This document shows positions 58,801-62,469 of a stretch of 64,000 nt of DNA, in pieces (the stretch's first letter is position 1; every line of letters begins with the position of its first letter). The position numbers were made by a program, and so were the translations under genes. The stretch comes from Inia geoffrensis (Eukaryota > Chordata > Mammalia > Artiodactyla > Iniidae). The stretch lies in the NCBI GenBank assembly GCA_036417435.1, contig CM070899.1, forward strand, positions 151,170,237 to 151,234,236. Reading direction: 5' to 3'. The notes beneath the pieces were generated by a model. It saw only the letters and a program-made list of their open reading frames with translations, did no database searches and was not told where the DNA came from.

Positions 58801-61141
58801 TCACTCTCCTGGATGAAGCTGCTGAGCACCATAGCAGTGATAACTTAAATTGCAACGTTTCACCGGTGGAAGAAGGTGAGGGGTCGAGGATGGGTACTTA
58901 TGAGAAGCCGTCTCTGTGTAACCCTGGGATTCCTCCCTCTTCTCCTTCCTCTGGGCCCAGCTCTCGCCTGACACCCTGCTACGACCTGCGCCGCACTGCA
59001 GACAGGAAGCAGCGCCAAGCTGCCGCCCAACTAGAGAAGCTGCAGGCATCAGCCCGGCCCTCCAGAGCCTCTGCCAGCCCACAGACCTATGAAGTTGAGC
59101 TGGAGATGCAAGCTTCTGGCCTTCCCAAGCTTCGAATTAAAAAGATAGACCCCAGCTGTCTGTCAGAAGCCGAGCCCTTGCGAAGGGAGGAGAGCTTTCT
59201 GGGAGAGGAGAGCTGCCTCCCTGGTCTCAGCGTGCCCAGGGCCAGCAAGTCCTCAGGCAAACCCGAAGCCACCTACCTGTCGCCCCCCTGCCTTCGCCCC
59301 TCGCACGGCACCCCCGGCAAGAGCAGGGGACAGACCTATATCTGCCAGTCCTGTACCCCCACCCGCTGCCCCTCTAGTACCCCCTCTCCATTTCAGACAG
59401 AAATCGGGGTTCCTTGGACACCATCCCCCAAGCACAGCGGGAAGACAACTCCTGACACAATTAAAGACTGGCCCCGCCGGAAGAGGGCAGTGGATTGCAG
59501 CCTCAGCTCCTCTGCTGGGAGGAGCGAGGTTGGTACCGACCTTCCTGGGGGAGTGTTGCTGCTGGAGCCGGAGGGGAAGGAGCAAGGCCTTGAACTCAGC
59601 ATCACCAAGACCCCCATCTTGGGGGATTTTGAGCTCGAGGGGGTGTGTCAGCTGCCAGACCAGTCACCTCCCAGGGACAGTGAGCCTAAGGTTGAGGAAG
59701 CCTTCTCCTGGGGACAGTTTGGGTTGGGCTCTCGGAAGAGACTCCTTTCTGCCAAGGAGGAGGCTGAGTGTCAAACCAAAAGAGTCTGTGACAAGCAGAG
59801 AGGAGACTCCCAAGTCGGTAAGAGTGAAGACAGGTCTCCAGGCACAGGTGTGCGACAGCTCCCCTCCACTGCAGGGGACGAGGTGTTTGTTTCAGGTGAG
59901 TTGGCTGCCGCACAGCTCTGTCGGGTGTGTTGGCCAGGAGGTACTGCAGAGACGCCTACCGGGAAGGCTGGGGCTTCCTTGTGAGGGCTGTGGGCTGTGC
60001 TGACCATGCCGTTGCTGCAGGTGCCACCCCACCTCCTGGCTGTGCCGTGCGGAGCTGCCTCTCTGCCAGCGGTCTGCAGGCGCTGACCCACTCTCCGCTG
60101 CTGTTCCTTGGGAAGGCACCCTCCTCTCAGTGTAAAGACACCAGAGGTAATTTGTTGAAGGTCCTAGAGATGTTACCAGGATCAAACTTCTATCCTTTGG
60201 TTAGTTCTATCCCAAGCTAGCTCGGGGTTTTCAGGCACTTGCATCTTACAGGAGACATAGGGACTGCCACAGTTTGGGATGGTTTTATCCCTGCAGTGTC
60301 ATGTGCCCTTCCCAGAGAAATACCACTTTAGAACTTACATGTATTTGAACCAAAAGACCCCTCAAAATCCTACCAAATTACTTCAGCTTCTTGAAGACAG
60401 TGACAGAAGCTGGCACACAATCACTTCCTGCTCGTCTGTGGTCGCTGGGATCTGAGGGGAAAGCAGCACGAGTGGTAGGTGGTGTGTGCAGAGCCAGCCA
60501 TTTCCCCTCAGAGGTTATACCTCTGTGTTTCCATACATTCAGTCTGAGAATGGAGTGGCTATTTATAATCAGCTTTCAGACCCTAGGATTCCCCTCGACC
60601 CCACCTGGAAAGAACGGGATTCACCCTGTTAGCTGCACTGGTTAGAGAAGTTTCCTCCTTCTGCTAGAACTGCAGCGGGGTGCAGGAGGTGGGGCTCTTC
60701 AGTGGCTCTCTTCCCTCAAGACCATGATAGAAATCATGCAAAACAGCAAAACCGCCACAGATCTGAGACAAAAAGAACTGCGTGGTATCAAACTGAAGTG
60801 CCACAGGTATTCTGCATTTTCACAATTACTTGTTGCTGTCAGCTCCATGCTGACAGTAAGGGCGGAGGGCTTGAAAAAGTACAGGTAGTGTGTCCGTGGG
60901 ATGAGAGAACCTACAAGCAATGCTGGTTTTAAGTCCATCTTAACAAGTAACCCTCTGCAGTTGAAGCCCATTTTCTTTTGTTCTGTTCTCAGTTACTTCC
61001 TGTATGCTGTCTTTCTGCCTTTTTCTAGATGAGGATGTGGATGTATTCTCCCCCACGGTGGAAGACTCTCCTTTCAGCCGAGCATTCTCCAGGAGACGTC
61101 CCATCAGCAGAACTTACACACGGAAGAAGCTGATTAGCTAG
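4216..61141 (+). CDS. TICRR: TICRR (Treslin), whole coding span, 22 coding exons
   Basis: This entry covers the whole gene; the exons are listed separately. Treslin is the metazoan counterpart of yeast Sld3. With MTBP it brings CDC45 to licensed MCM helicases so that origins can fire, and it binds TOPBP1 after CDK phosphorylation (established knowledge). Seen here: joining the 22 exons gives 5,724 nt with every splice phase compatible, one stop at the end and 1,907 residues, against about 1,910 in human as I remember it. The two CDK sites needed for TOPBP1 binding (human T969 and S1001) fall at T968 (AETPVHK, exon 16) and S1000 (EESPEKG, exon 17). The N-terminal half is globular. The C-terminal half from about residue 1050 is rich in S/T-P and basic residues and looks disordered. 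The ATG at 4216 sits in a good context (gccgacATGg). All introns but one are GT-AG; intron 10 is GC-AG. Identification is very secure; domain borders are approximate. Confidence 0.97.
4879..8109. other. TICRR intron 1, proximal part, with L2-like fragments
   Basis: No exon is seen. Segments near 5,640-6,200 (tagctgctggggatgcggtg) and 6,820-7,180 (gtccctgctgtcttggagct) have the wording of ancient L2 LINE 3' ends. The remainder is unassigned AT-rich intron. Confidence 0.55.
8110..8560 (-). mobile_element. Probable solo LTR of an old endogenous retrovirus, antisense
   Basis: The minus strand has a promoter-like segment (ccatttaaggaaccaggccc), then a GC-rich stretch and cagtaaagccttgcctgaat, followed by a pyrimidine-rich end. 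This is the U3-R-U5 wording of gammaretrovirus-like LTRs. No internal retroviral genes flank it, so it is a solo LTR. Ends are approximate and no duplication could be fixed. Confidence 0.5.
8561..9533. other. TICRR intron 1, distal part
   Basis: Mainly unassigned, with an L2-like stretch at about 8,600-8,960. A 25-bp unit (aaggcatattatatagcagt...) is repeated twice in tandem at 9319-9368. Confidence 0.5.
9534..9813 (+). CDS. TICRR: TICRR coding exon 2 (residues 222-315)
   Basis: A tttattttag acceptor precedes TTG TGG GAA ([11 protein letters not shown]), and the exon ends GTTGAAG before GTAAGC. It leaves one base (phase 1) to exon 3. The encoded stretch includes LPTDSTLN and [11 protein letters not shown], which match Treslin. 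Bases 9612-9705 of this exon are copied in the following intron (10411-10504). Confidence 0.95.
9814..10865. other. TICRR intron 2 with an exon 2 fragment copy
   Basis: AT-rich intron without recognised mobile elements. It contains the duplicated exon 2 fragment at 10411-10504, listed separately. Confidence 0.7.
10411..10504 (+). repeat. 94-bp duplicate of TICRR exon 2 (source 9612-9705)
   Basis: Starts tttgaaactttcagccagga and matches the exon over 94 positions without gaps at an offset of 799 bp. The first 63 bases are identical; six substitutions all lie in the last 31 bases. The copied frame stays open but no well-formed acceptor and donor flank it, so it is probably not used as an exon. 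Confidence 0.95.
10866..11104 (+). CDS. TICRR: TICRR coding exon 3 (residues 315-394)
   Basis: The acceptor ctaacag precedes GCAAAGAGATTCAAG; with the carried G this reads [10 protein letters not shown]. The exon ends EELHL at CTG before GTAGGT, phase 0. It encodes [13 protein letters not shown] and SWMLQSPEG, recognisable Treslin segments in the MTBP-binding middle region. Confidence 0.94.
11509..11612. repeat. Tandem duplication, two copies of a 52-bp unit
   Basis: The unit starting atttagtaatgtcttctgaa occurs twice head to tail with one difference (catac versus cacac). It directly precedes a SINE insertion. Confidence 0.93.
11625..11846 (-). repeat. Young CHR-type SINE, antisense, with target-site duplication
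   Basis: T tract, then gcggtattgcgggcctctca, ending gccaccagggaagccc. The repeat gatgctaatttttt flanks it at 11617 and 11847. Confidence 0.92.
11990..12231 (+). repeat. MIR-like ancient SINEs (two pieces)
   Basis: Phrases such as cagctctgctgcccaccatg and ctataaaatggggataataa are typical of MIR. The second piece is interrupted by the SINE at 12232-12357 and resumes to about 12,460 (agtgcttagtaaatattc). Confidence 0.75.
12232..12357 (-). repeat. Short tRNA-derived SINE, antisense, inside a MIR
   Basis: T tract then gctgtgcctcatggcatgca, ending ccatcagggaagttc. A gataatc repeat flanks the insertion. Confidence 0.88.
12657..12891 (+). CDS. TICRR: TICRR coding exon 4 (residues 395-473)
   Basis: Starts [19 protein letters not shown] after a ttatgtag acceptor and ends DPATS plus one base before GTAAGC. 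It lies in the middle, MTBP-interacting part of Treslin. Phase 1 at its 3' end fits exon 5. Confidence 0.94.
12892..13813. other. TICRR intron 4 with an L2-like fragment
   Basis: The part from about 13,260 to 13,560 (tgtatgtcaggctctgttcc) resembles an L2 3' end. Nothing else is recognised. Confidence 0.6.
13814..13943 (+). CDS. TICRR: TICRR coding exon 5 (residues 473-516)
   Basis: Acceptor tttctgtag, then [18 protein letters not shown] and [17 protein letters not shown]. It ends TTTTG before GTAAAA, leaving two bases that pair with the first G of exon 6 to form a glycine codon. The donor is weaker than its neighbours but the phase fit is exact. Confidence 0.93.
14121..14307 (-). repeat. CHR-type SINE, antisense, internally shortened
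   Basis: T tract then gtggtacgcgggcctctcac, ending gccaccagggaagcccc. It lacks about 17 bp of the body seen in other copies (the ccagggcacgaac part). tagag(t/c)ttcag flanks both ends. Confidence 0.88.
14320..15265. repeat. Old L1 fragments, first sense then antisense
   Basis: 14,320-14,460 resembles an L1 3' end (ccactgaactatgtacttaa). 14,460-14,830 resembles degraded sense ORF2. From about 14,840 the strand switches: 14,840-15,265 reads as ORF2 only on the minus strand. All frames are broken. Confidence 0.6.
15266..16800 (+). repeat. Old L1 3' part, sense, split by a SINE
   Basis: Reads as degraded L1 ORF2 C-terminus and 3' UTR on the + strand and ends in an A-rich tail near 16,790-16,800. 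It is interrupted by the long SINE at 15786-16138. The preceding block is antisense, so the junction near 15,265 is an inversion. Confidence 0.65.
15786..16138 (+). repeat. Long-form CHR-type SINE, sense, with target-site duplication
   Basis: Begins gggtttccctggtggcacag and continues through repeated agcccacgagccacaactac-like blocks to an A-rich AAATAAATAAATAAA tail. gtgaacaagca flanks both ends (15773 and 16140). At about 350 bp it is longer than the common 200-bp form. Confidence 0.9.
16801..17462. other. TICRR intron 5, distal part, unassigned
   Basis: AT-rich intron leading to the exon 6 acceptor; no recognised element. Confidence 0.5.
17463..17602 (+). CDS. TICRR: TICRR coding exon 6 (residues 516-563)
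   Basis: Acceptor ttattcacag, then [19 protein letters not shown] and [17 protein letters not shown] in Treslin order. The exon ends SKKKR with one base carried before GTAAGC. The next intron (7.7 kb) contains the antisense element L1-A. Confidence 0.94.
17955..18098 (-). other. 3'-transduced flank carried by L1-A
   Basis: Sequence between the L1's own A tail and the terminal A tail, inside the target-site duplications. On the minus strand AATAAA (17972-17977) lies 17 nt before the second A tail. It is therefore a piece of the source locus copied by read-through of the L1 poly(A) site. Confidence 0.85.
18442..22249 (-). pseudogene. L1-A ORF2 (endonuclease / reverse transcriptase), broken
   Basis: Minus-strand pieces appear in L1 order: endonuclease start (22249-21932, [11 protein letters not shown]...LQETH), a linker piece (21796-21008), reverse transcriptase (20986-19874, with FADDMILY and [11 protein letters not shown]) and the C-terminal region (19887-18442). 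Breaks include a stop just after 21,932, a TAG at 21006-21008 and a 1-nt frameshift near 19,918. The FADD catalytic motif itself is intact. Confidence 0.9.
22316..23211 (-). pseudogene. L1-A ORF1, frameshifted
   Basis: On the minus strand a 203-codon frame from 23211 encodes the coiled-coil part ([20 protein letters not shown]) and the start of the RNA-binding domain ([10 protein letters not shown]). It is cut by a frameshift near 22,605, after which the C-terminal part continues in another frame to about 22,316. In an intact L1 this protein is the RNA chaperone of the retrotransposition particle. Confidence 0.88.
25343..25561 (+). CDS. TICRR: TICRR coding exon 7 (residues 563-636)
   Basis: Acceptor ttttggtag, then [20 protein letters not shown], one of the best conserved Treslin stretches, and [14 protein letters not shown]. 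It ends SSKPK plus one base before GTATTC. It begins only about 500 bp downstream of the 5' end of the antisense L1-A. Confidence 0.96.
25776..25820. repeat. (TA)n microsatellite
   Basis: More than 20 TA units with few interruptions. Confidence 0.95.
27840..28040 (+). repeat. MER5A-like hAT-Charlie DNA transposon remnant
   Basis: The phrases aacctcagcatttttgacat, agcatccctggtctccaccc and tagatgccagtagtaccctg are characteristic of MER5A. It ends just before exon 8's pyrimidine tract. Confidence 0.75.
28097..28248 (+). CDS. TICRR: TICRR coding exon 8 (residues 636-686)
   Basis: A strong pyrimidine tract and cccacag precede [18 protein letters not shown]; the exon ends SKGTKELE before GTAAGG (phase 0). 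It encodes the start of the Sld3-Treslin (STD) homology region, whose borders I place only roughly. Confidence 0.95.
28249..28857. other. TICRR intron 8 with a small hAT-type remnant
   Basis: 28,505-28,580 (agtggttcttaaccctggct) resembles a MER5-group non-autonomous element. The rest is unassigned. Confidence 0.55.
28858..28955 (+). CDS. TICRR: TICRR coding exon 9 (residues 687-719)
   Basis: Acceptor gtattttcag, then [20 protein letters not shown] and [12 protein letters not shown]. It ends AGAGA before GTAATT, two bases carried. A TAA follows 3 nt into the intron, so the donor position is tightly constrained. Confidence 0.94.
29000..29280 (-). repeat. CHR-type SINE, antisense, long form
   Basis: A T/A-rich start then ggctgcgtcgggtcctagtt, through ctctagttgaggtgcacgag, ending ccaacagggaaatcccc. 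More diverged than the young copies. Confidence 0.85.
29390..29770 (-). repeat. L1 3'-end fragments, antisense
   Basis: The wording tttattggagtatagttgct and ctgacttacttagtatgata is the 3' UTR of artiodactyl/cetacean L1 read backwards. Two overlapping 3' ends appear to be present (29,390 and 29,440 onward). Confidence 0.8.
30006..30099 (+). CDS. TICRR: TICRR coding exon 10 (residues 719-750), GC donor
   Basis: Starts with G completing E, then [17 protein letters not shown], and ends MEQVVEE. The only exon end that keeps the Treslin reading frame into exon 11 (VTDLLRMV) is GAG followed by gcaagt, so the 5' splice site is GC rather than GT. The remaining donor bases match the strong consensus usual for GC-AG introns. 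Confidence 0.92.
30100..30189 (+). other. TICRR: TICRR intron 10: 90-bp GC-AG intron
   Basis: Starts gcaagt and ends atcttcag. This is the only intron of the gene without a GT donor. The flanking exon junction GAG|gcaagt keeps the Treslin protein uninterrupted. Confidence 0.9.
30190..30269 (+). CDS. TICRR: TICRR coding exon 11 (residues 751-777)
   Basis: Acceptor atcttcag, then [20 protein letters not shown] and LEEILE. It ends GAATT before GTAAGT, two bases carried. It lies between two very short introns (90 and 172 bp). Confidence 0.94.
30442..30678 (+). CDS. TICRR: TICRR coding exon 12 (residues 777-856)
   Basis: Acceptor tattccacag, then [20 protein letters not shown] and [10 protein letters not shown], the end of the conserved helical region. 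A serine-rich, basic stretch follows ([10 protein letters not shown]). It ends AG before GTAGGA, two bases carried. Confidence 0.95.
30679..31188. other. TICRR intron 12, unassigned
   Basis: A 510-bp intron without recognised elements. Confidence 0.5.
31189..31282 (+). CDS. TICRR: TICRR coding exon 13 (residues 856-887)
   Basis: Encodes [19 protein letters not shown] and [13 protein letters not shown], a basic conserved stretch of Treslin. Acceptor tttaaaag is pyrimidine-rich further upstream; the donor is GTAAGT. Phase 0 at the 3' end. Confidence 0.94.
31283..32512. other. TICRR intron 13, mostly unassigned, one SINE
   Basis: AT-rich; contains the SINE at 32038-32164 and possibly degraded LINE sequence at 32,200-32,460. 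Confidence 0.5.
32038..32164 (-). repeat. Short tRNA-derived SINE, antisense, with 9-bp target-site duplication
   Basis: T tract then ctgctgtgccacacggcatg, ending ccaccagggagtcccc. aaatagcag flanks it at 32029-32037 and 32165-32173. Confidence 0.9.
32513..32570 (+). CDS. TICRR: TICRR coding exon 14 (residues 888-907)
   Basis: A 58-nt exon encoding [19 protein letters not shown]. Acceptor catctttcag, donor GTATAC. It leaves one base, which gives E with the start of exon 15 (VTKVRRNLF). Confidence 0.92.
32766..33057 (-). repeat. Long-form CHR-type SINE, antisense
   Basis: T/A-rich start then tggctgcattgggtcttcat, ctctagttgtggcaagcagg, ending gccaccagggaagtcc. It lies in intron 14. Confidence 0.9.
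33429..33645 (-). repeat. tRNA-derived SINE, antisense
   Basis: T tract then ggttgcgctgggtcttagtt and a degenerate end ccaccgctgaagtc. More diverged than neighbours. Confidence 0.82.
33646..34113. other. TICRR intron 14, central unassigned part
   Basis: No exon or clear repeat recognised. Confidence 0.45.
34114..34927. mobile_element. Tigger/pogo-type DNA transposon remnant with inverted ends
   Basis: The left end (tagtagttccccccttatcc) and right end (cagatagggagggactactg) are imperfect inverted repeats next to TA dinucleotides, as in Tc1/mariner-Tigger elements. Internal wording (tagtaccgaaccctatacta) matches the same class. No transposase frame remains. Confidence 0.8.
35218..35428 (-). 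repeat. tRNA-derived SINE, antisense
   Basis: T/A-rich start then ggttgcaccaggtcttattt, ending gcgccatcagggaagtcc. tgtaa(g/a)tagtttt flanks both ends. Confidence 0.88.
35609..35755 (+). CDS. TICRR: TICRR coding exon 15 (residues 907-956)
   Basis: Acceptor atgctttcag, then [20 protein letters not shown] and [16 protein letters not shown]. It ends KRTK plus one base before GTACTA. The donor opens the largest intron, 16,741 bp, which is filled with LINE sequence. Confidence 0.95.
36010..37043 (-). repeat. Old L1 3' region, antisense
   Basis: The start of intron 15. Sequence such as ctgggtcatatagtaactct and ttgtatatcttctttggaga is L1 ORF2 C-terminus/3' UTR read backwards, diverged from L1-A and L1-B. 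Confidence 0.8.
37044..37223 (-). repeat. tRNA-derived SINE, antisense
   Basis: A/T-rich start then ggctgcattgagtcttcatt, ending ggatcaccagggaagtcac. Confidence 0.85.
37224..37580 (-). repeat. Long-form CHR-type SINE, antisense
   Basis: T tract, then ggctgcattgggtattcgtt, repeated gtagttgtg(g/a)c blocks, ending ccaccagggaagtccc. It abuts the previous SINE. Confidence 0.88.
38419..40704 (-). pseudogene. L1-B ORF2, reverse transcriptase and C-terminal part, disrupted
   Basis: The minus strand encodes reverse transcriptase motifs ([19 protein letters not shown]) and the C-terminal region. A SINE (40100-40320) is inserted in the reverse transcriptase coding part, and a frameshift lies near 39,400. 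A TAG at the position equivalent to L1-A's 21006-21008 separates this part from the upstream linker (40917-40726). The endonuclease part upstream is damaged by the 112-bp deletion. Confidence 0.88.
40100..40320 (-). repeat. CHR-type SINE inserted in L1-B ORF2, antisense
   Basis: T-rich start then gcggtacacgggcctctcac, ending ggcaccagggaagccc. gtttg(t/c)tag flanks both ends. L1-A lacks it, so it postdates L1-B. Confidence 0.92.
41909..42830 (-). pseudogene. L1-B ORF1, disrupted
   Basis: The C-terminal part is open on the minus strand from 42310 to 41909 (RNA-binding and C-terminal domain). Upstream the coiled-coil part is fragmented by frameshifts and small deletions relative to L1-A. Confidence 0.8.
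43300..43990. repeat. GA-rich microsatellite and 283-bp tandem duplication in the L1-B 5' UTR
   Basis: 43,340-43,480 is a mixed (GAAA)n/(GGAA)n tract. A block containing ggacaaatggtggaagcarr and aatttgggatgattygttgt then occurs twice, at about 43,540-43,710 and 43,825-43,995, 283 bp apart. L1-A has none of this: its 5' UTR passes directly across the site at 23,715. Confidence 0.9.
45107..45249. other. Non-L1 segment at the 5' end of L1-B
   Basis: Homology to L1-A stops at gtatctg (45,106). The next 143 bp (ggctcctaactgctggtggt ...) read like an interspersed repeat with a ctgtcttcacatggc motif. It precedes the right-hand target-site duplication. Confidence 0.6.
45266..45825 (-). repeat. Old L1 ORF2 fragment, antisense
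   Basis: Diverged L1 ORF2 read backwards (gaagccatctagccctgggt; caaagagccaacttttggtt). It has a T tract at 45,340-45,362. Confidence 0.8.
45826..46565 (-). repeat. Truncated artiodactyl/cetacean L1 3' end, antisense
   Basis: Begins tttttattttatattgaagt and runs through gtgttagtttcaggtgtaca to ggatcatatggtagttctat, an L1 3' end of another subfamily inserted in the older L1. Confidence 0.85.
46571..46694 (-). repeat. Short tRNA-derived SINE, antisense
   Basis: T-rich start then ccacactgcatggcttgtgg, ending gactgccagggaattcccc. Confidence 0.88.
46700..48960 (-). repeat. Old L1 ORF2 5' half and ORF1, antisense, with two SINEs
   Basis: Continuation of the older L1: endonuclease-region wording (ggcgaatgttctgtgtgtac), then ORF1 wording at 48,300-48,800 (gatggtgtcccacaggtccc). 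Frames are broken throughout. Confidence 0.78.
47514..47930 (-). repeat. Two stacked CHR-type SINEs, antisense, inside one target-site duplication
   Basis: 47,514-47,742 is a young 200-bp form (gtggtatgcgggcctctcac...ccaccagggaagccc). 47,744-47,930 is an older form (ggttgcgctgggtcttactt...ccaccagggaagtcc). ccaatttctgcctttt flanks the pair, so one inserted in the T-rich tail of the other. Confidence 0.88.
48961..49728. other. Intron 15 segment, probably L1 5' UTR, unassigned in part
   Basis: It sits where the 5' UTR of the older antisense L1 would be and is somewhat richer in GC. No gene evidence. Confidence 0.45.
49729..49938 (-). repeat. Young CHR-type SINE, antisense
   Basis: T tract then gcgatacacgggcgtttcac, ending gccaccagggaagccc. 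aaaatactttt flanks both ends. Confidence 0.92.
49940..51120 (-). repeat. Second old L1 (inter-ORF and ORF1 region), antisense
   Basis: At 50,540 ORF1 wording appears again (attatgcttgattgtgtcgt), so this is a different L1 copy from the one ending near 48,960. Highly diverged. Confidence 0.7.
51121..52496. other. Distal intron 15, unassigned
   Basis: The first part may be the 5' UTR of the preceding L1. From about 52,060 it is AT-rich intron running to the exon 16 acceptor. No gene evidence. Confidence 0.45.
52497..52587 (+). CDS. TICRR: TICRR coding exon 16 (residues 956-986), CDK site T968
   Basis: Acceptor acattttag, then [20 protein letters not shown] and [10 protein letters not shown]. 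The TP motif in AETPVHK is the counterpart of human T969, one of the two CDK targets required for TOPBP1 BRCT binding. It ends AG before GTAAAT, two bases carried. Confidence 0.95.
52588..53608. other. TICRR intron 16 with old L1 fragments, antisense
   Basis: 52,740-52,890 and 53,310-53,560 read as an old L1 3' region backwards (atccatgttgttgcatatat; gttgtcaaactgctttcc). The intervening 52,890-53,310 is GC-richer and unassigned. Confidence 0.6.
53609..53670 (+). CDS. TICRR: TICRR coding exon 17 (residues 986-1007), CDK site S1000
   Basis: A 62-nt exon encoding [20 protein letters not shown]. The SP in EESPEKG is the counterpart of human S1001, the second TOPBP1-binding CDK site. Acceptor ttcctcaag, donor GTATTA; one base carried. 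Confidence 0.93.
53952..54118 (-). repeat. tRNA-derived SINE, antisense, with 8-bp target-site duplication
   Basis: Starts tttttttaaaaaattgttta, then ggctgcaccaggtcttagtt, ending ctaccagggaagtcc. tgtggctt flanks both ends. Confidence 0.87.
54152..54360 (+). repeat. CHR-type SINE, sense, with (CA)n tail
   Basis: Starts ggggcttccctggtggtaca and ends aggcctgcataccacacaca plus an A tail; aaagtatac(a/c)tgatga flanks both ends. The tail has gained a short CA repeat. Confidence 0.9.
54500..54620 (+). repeat. L1 3'-end fragment, sense
   Basis: The wording ctgattcactttgttataca and gcaattatactccaataaat is the very 3' end of cetacean L1, followed by an A-rich tail. Confidence 0.88.
55048..55182 (+). 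CDS. TICRR: TICRR coding exon 18 (residues 1007-1052)
   Basis: Encodes [20 protein letters not shown] and [18 protein letters not shown], a basic S/T-rich stretch. Acceptor ttcttatag, donor GTAACA. Another reading would start at the AGTTTGAG just downstream, but the AG at 55046-55047 is the one that fits the phase of exon 17. Confidence 0.92.
55183..55798. other. TICRR intron 18, unassigned
   Basis: No element or exon recognised in this 616-bp intron. Confidence 0.5.
55799..55956 (+). CDS. TICRR: TICRR coding exon 19 (residues 1052-1104)
   Basis: Acceptor tgacttgcag, then [20 protein letters not shown] and [15 protein letters not shown]. It ends PIAYQ before GTATAA, phase 0. Several SP dipeptides are present. 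Confidence 0.94.
55957..57722. other. TICRR intron 19 with L2-like sequence
   Basis: 56,210-57,090 (gggcatcatcctggacttcc; cttttaagacctgactcgct) has the wording of an ancient L2 LINE. The rest is unassigned. Confidence 0.6.
57723..59895 (+). CDS. TICRR: TICRR coding exon 20 (residues 1105-1829), large disordered C-terminal exon
   Basis: At 2,173 nt this is 38% of the coding sequence. Acceptor ttctttacag precedes [10 protein letters not shown]; the exon ends DEVFVSG at TTTCAG before GTGAGT. The product is low in hydrophobic residues and rich in proline, serine, S/T-P motifs and basic clusters, as expected for the regulatory tail of Treslin. That tail carries the BRD2/BRD4-interacting and checkpoint-responsive regions in other mammals. 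The island [20 protein letters not shown] (residues near 1560) is strikingly better conserved with human than the rest of the exon. The internal Met at 57804 is not a gene start: the frame is open upstream to the acceptor. Confidence 0.96.
60021..60146 (+). CDS. TICRR: TICRR coding exon 21 (residues 1829-1871)
   Basis: Acceptor ttgctgcag, then [20 protein letters not shown] and [16 protein letters not shown]. It ends ACCAGAG before GTAATT. It is separated from exon 20 by a 125-bp intron. Confidence 0.94.
60147..61028. other. TICRR intron 21, unassigned
   Basis: No element recognised in this 882-bp intron. Confidence 0.5.
61029..61141 (+). CDS. TICRR: TICRR coding exon 22 and stop (residues 1871-1907)
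   Basis: Acceptor tttttctag, then [20 protein letters not shown] and [17 protein letters not shown] before TAG. The [14 protein letters not shown] end is the Treslin C-terminus. As I recall, the human protein runs several residues past KKL, so this end may be slightly shorter; that is unverified. Confidence 0.95.
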
Positions 61142-61912
61142 TTAGGATGGGACAGGTTGGGGGACTTGTAACTACAAACACTACTGAGCTTGCCCAGAGC
61201 TACCACACTTCTTAACAGAAGTGCTCTGACAGCAGTTTTCTCTGGACGTACAAGGAATTCCAGACATGGATCTTAAAAGAATTCTTAGTAATGTACCCAG
61301 AAACTCGGTTCATTTGAGCCAGGGCCCTACTGGTCTGCTCATCATATGTAACCCACAGTTTGCTGCACAGAAACAGGAATAACCAAGGCTTAATGGAACT
61401 TAGGAAATTTAAAACATGAAGGTGAGGTCAGCCAGGTCCCCATGGGCATAAAGAAACTGGGGCCTGGTCCCAAGCCTCCTTTACCATGATCAGCTTTCAG
61501 ATTACCACGTGAATGCCTTCAACTTTTCAAGTCCCCCTTGTGGAGTCTGTCCACCTCCAAGCCCAGCCCTGACCCACAATGCCTGCCCTGCCTTAGTAAG
61601 GTGGTGTAGCTGGTGGTGTAACTCAGAGGCAGCCTGGGAGTCAGGAACCAGACAAGGAACTGTTAAGATCAGGATCCCATTCCACCCCTCCCCAACTGTG
61701 ACCATGGCAAGTTCAGACCACTCTGCCTCACTTATGAAATGGGAGAAGGACCCCTACACATCGGTCCCTCACAGGGCTGCTATAGGCCAGGAGCCCAACA
61801 AGAGGCAGTGCCTGGAGGTGGAAGCAGCATACACCAAACGGAAGACCAGCATGGGGGCAGAATAAATCTTTTGCATTCCCTGTGTAACAATAAAATCATC
61901 TCTAGCTACGTG
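61142..61912 (+). other. TICRR: TICRR 3' UTR with two poly(A) signals
   Basis: Non-coding sequence after the stop. AATAAA occurs at 61861-61866 and again at 61889-61894, followed by a T/G-containing stretch, so cleavage is likely between about 61,880 and 61,915. I recognise no repeat in this part. The exact end is inferred. Confidence 0.7.
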
Positions 61913-62469
61913 GCATTCAGTGCATTTCTGTATAACATTCCAGCCTGAGGTTAAATGTGACCATGGTCCAGCTCTAGTGGTTTCTGGAGCAGCCACATCT
62001 CAAGGTCTGCCCCGAGAGTCGGCTAGTCCCTGGCACGGTTCCCACCATTCACAGGGAGACTCACCTGAGTCGTGGATATGCCCAGAGCACCCCGTGGACC
62101 AGTTTGCTGTCAAGTCTTGGCCAGGAGCTTCACTAACAGAGCTGATTCAATGGTCTCATGGTCTCTGAAAAAACTTTCAAGCCTGTTGTTGTGTTCCCAA
62201 ACCTGAGTCTTACTATGATCTTGTAAATCAAACTCTAAGTGAAAACTCCCATTTCTCCCTCCAGAGATTACTGTCATTTATTTTAAAATGGTTTTCGAAA
62301 ATCCTGATACTACTAAGCTTTTCAGTCCCCCCCACAAATATACATAAGACCATTTAAACCACAACCCTGTTGCCATTGACTGTTCTGTGACAAGCCTTGG
62401 CTGAACTTCAGAACCAACAGCACACACATCAGTGTGAGACCAGAATCATCCTTCTGAAACTCAAGCCAA
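61913..62469. other. Downstream intergenic sequence
   Basis: Mixed-composition DNA between the TICRR 3' end and L1-C. In human, KIF7 lies downstream of TICRR on the opposite strand, but no KIF7 exon is recognisable here. Confidence 0.5.

Noticed and set aside
57804..59984. A 726-codon open frame that could be taken as a single-exon gene
   Set aside because: It is TICRR exon 20: the frame is open upstream to the acceptor at 57722, and the protein continues from exon 19 and into exon 21. The last 30 codons are intron 20 read-through.
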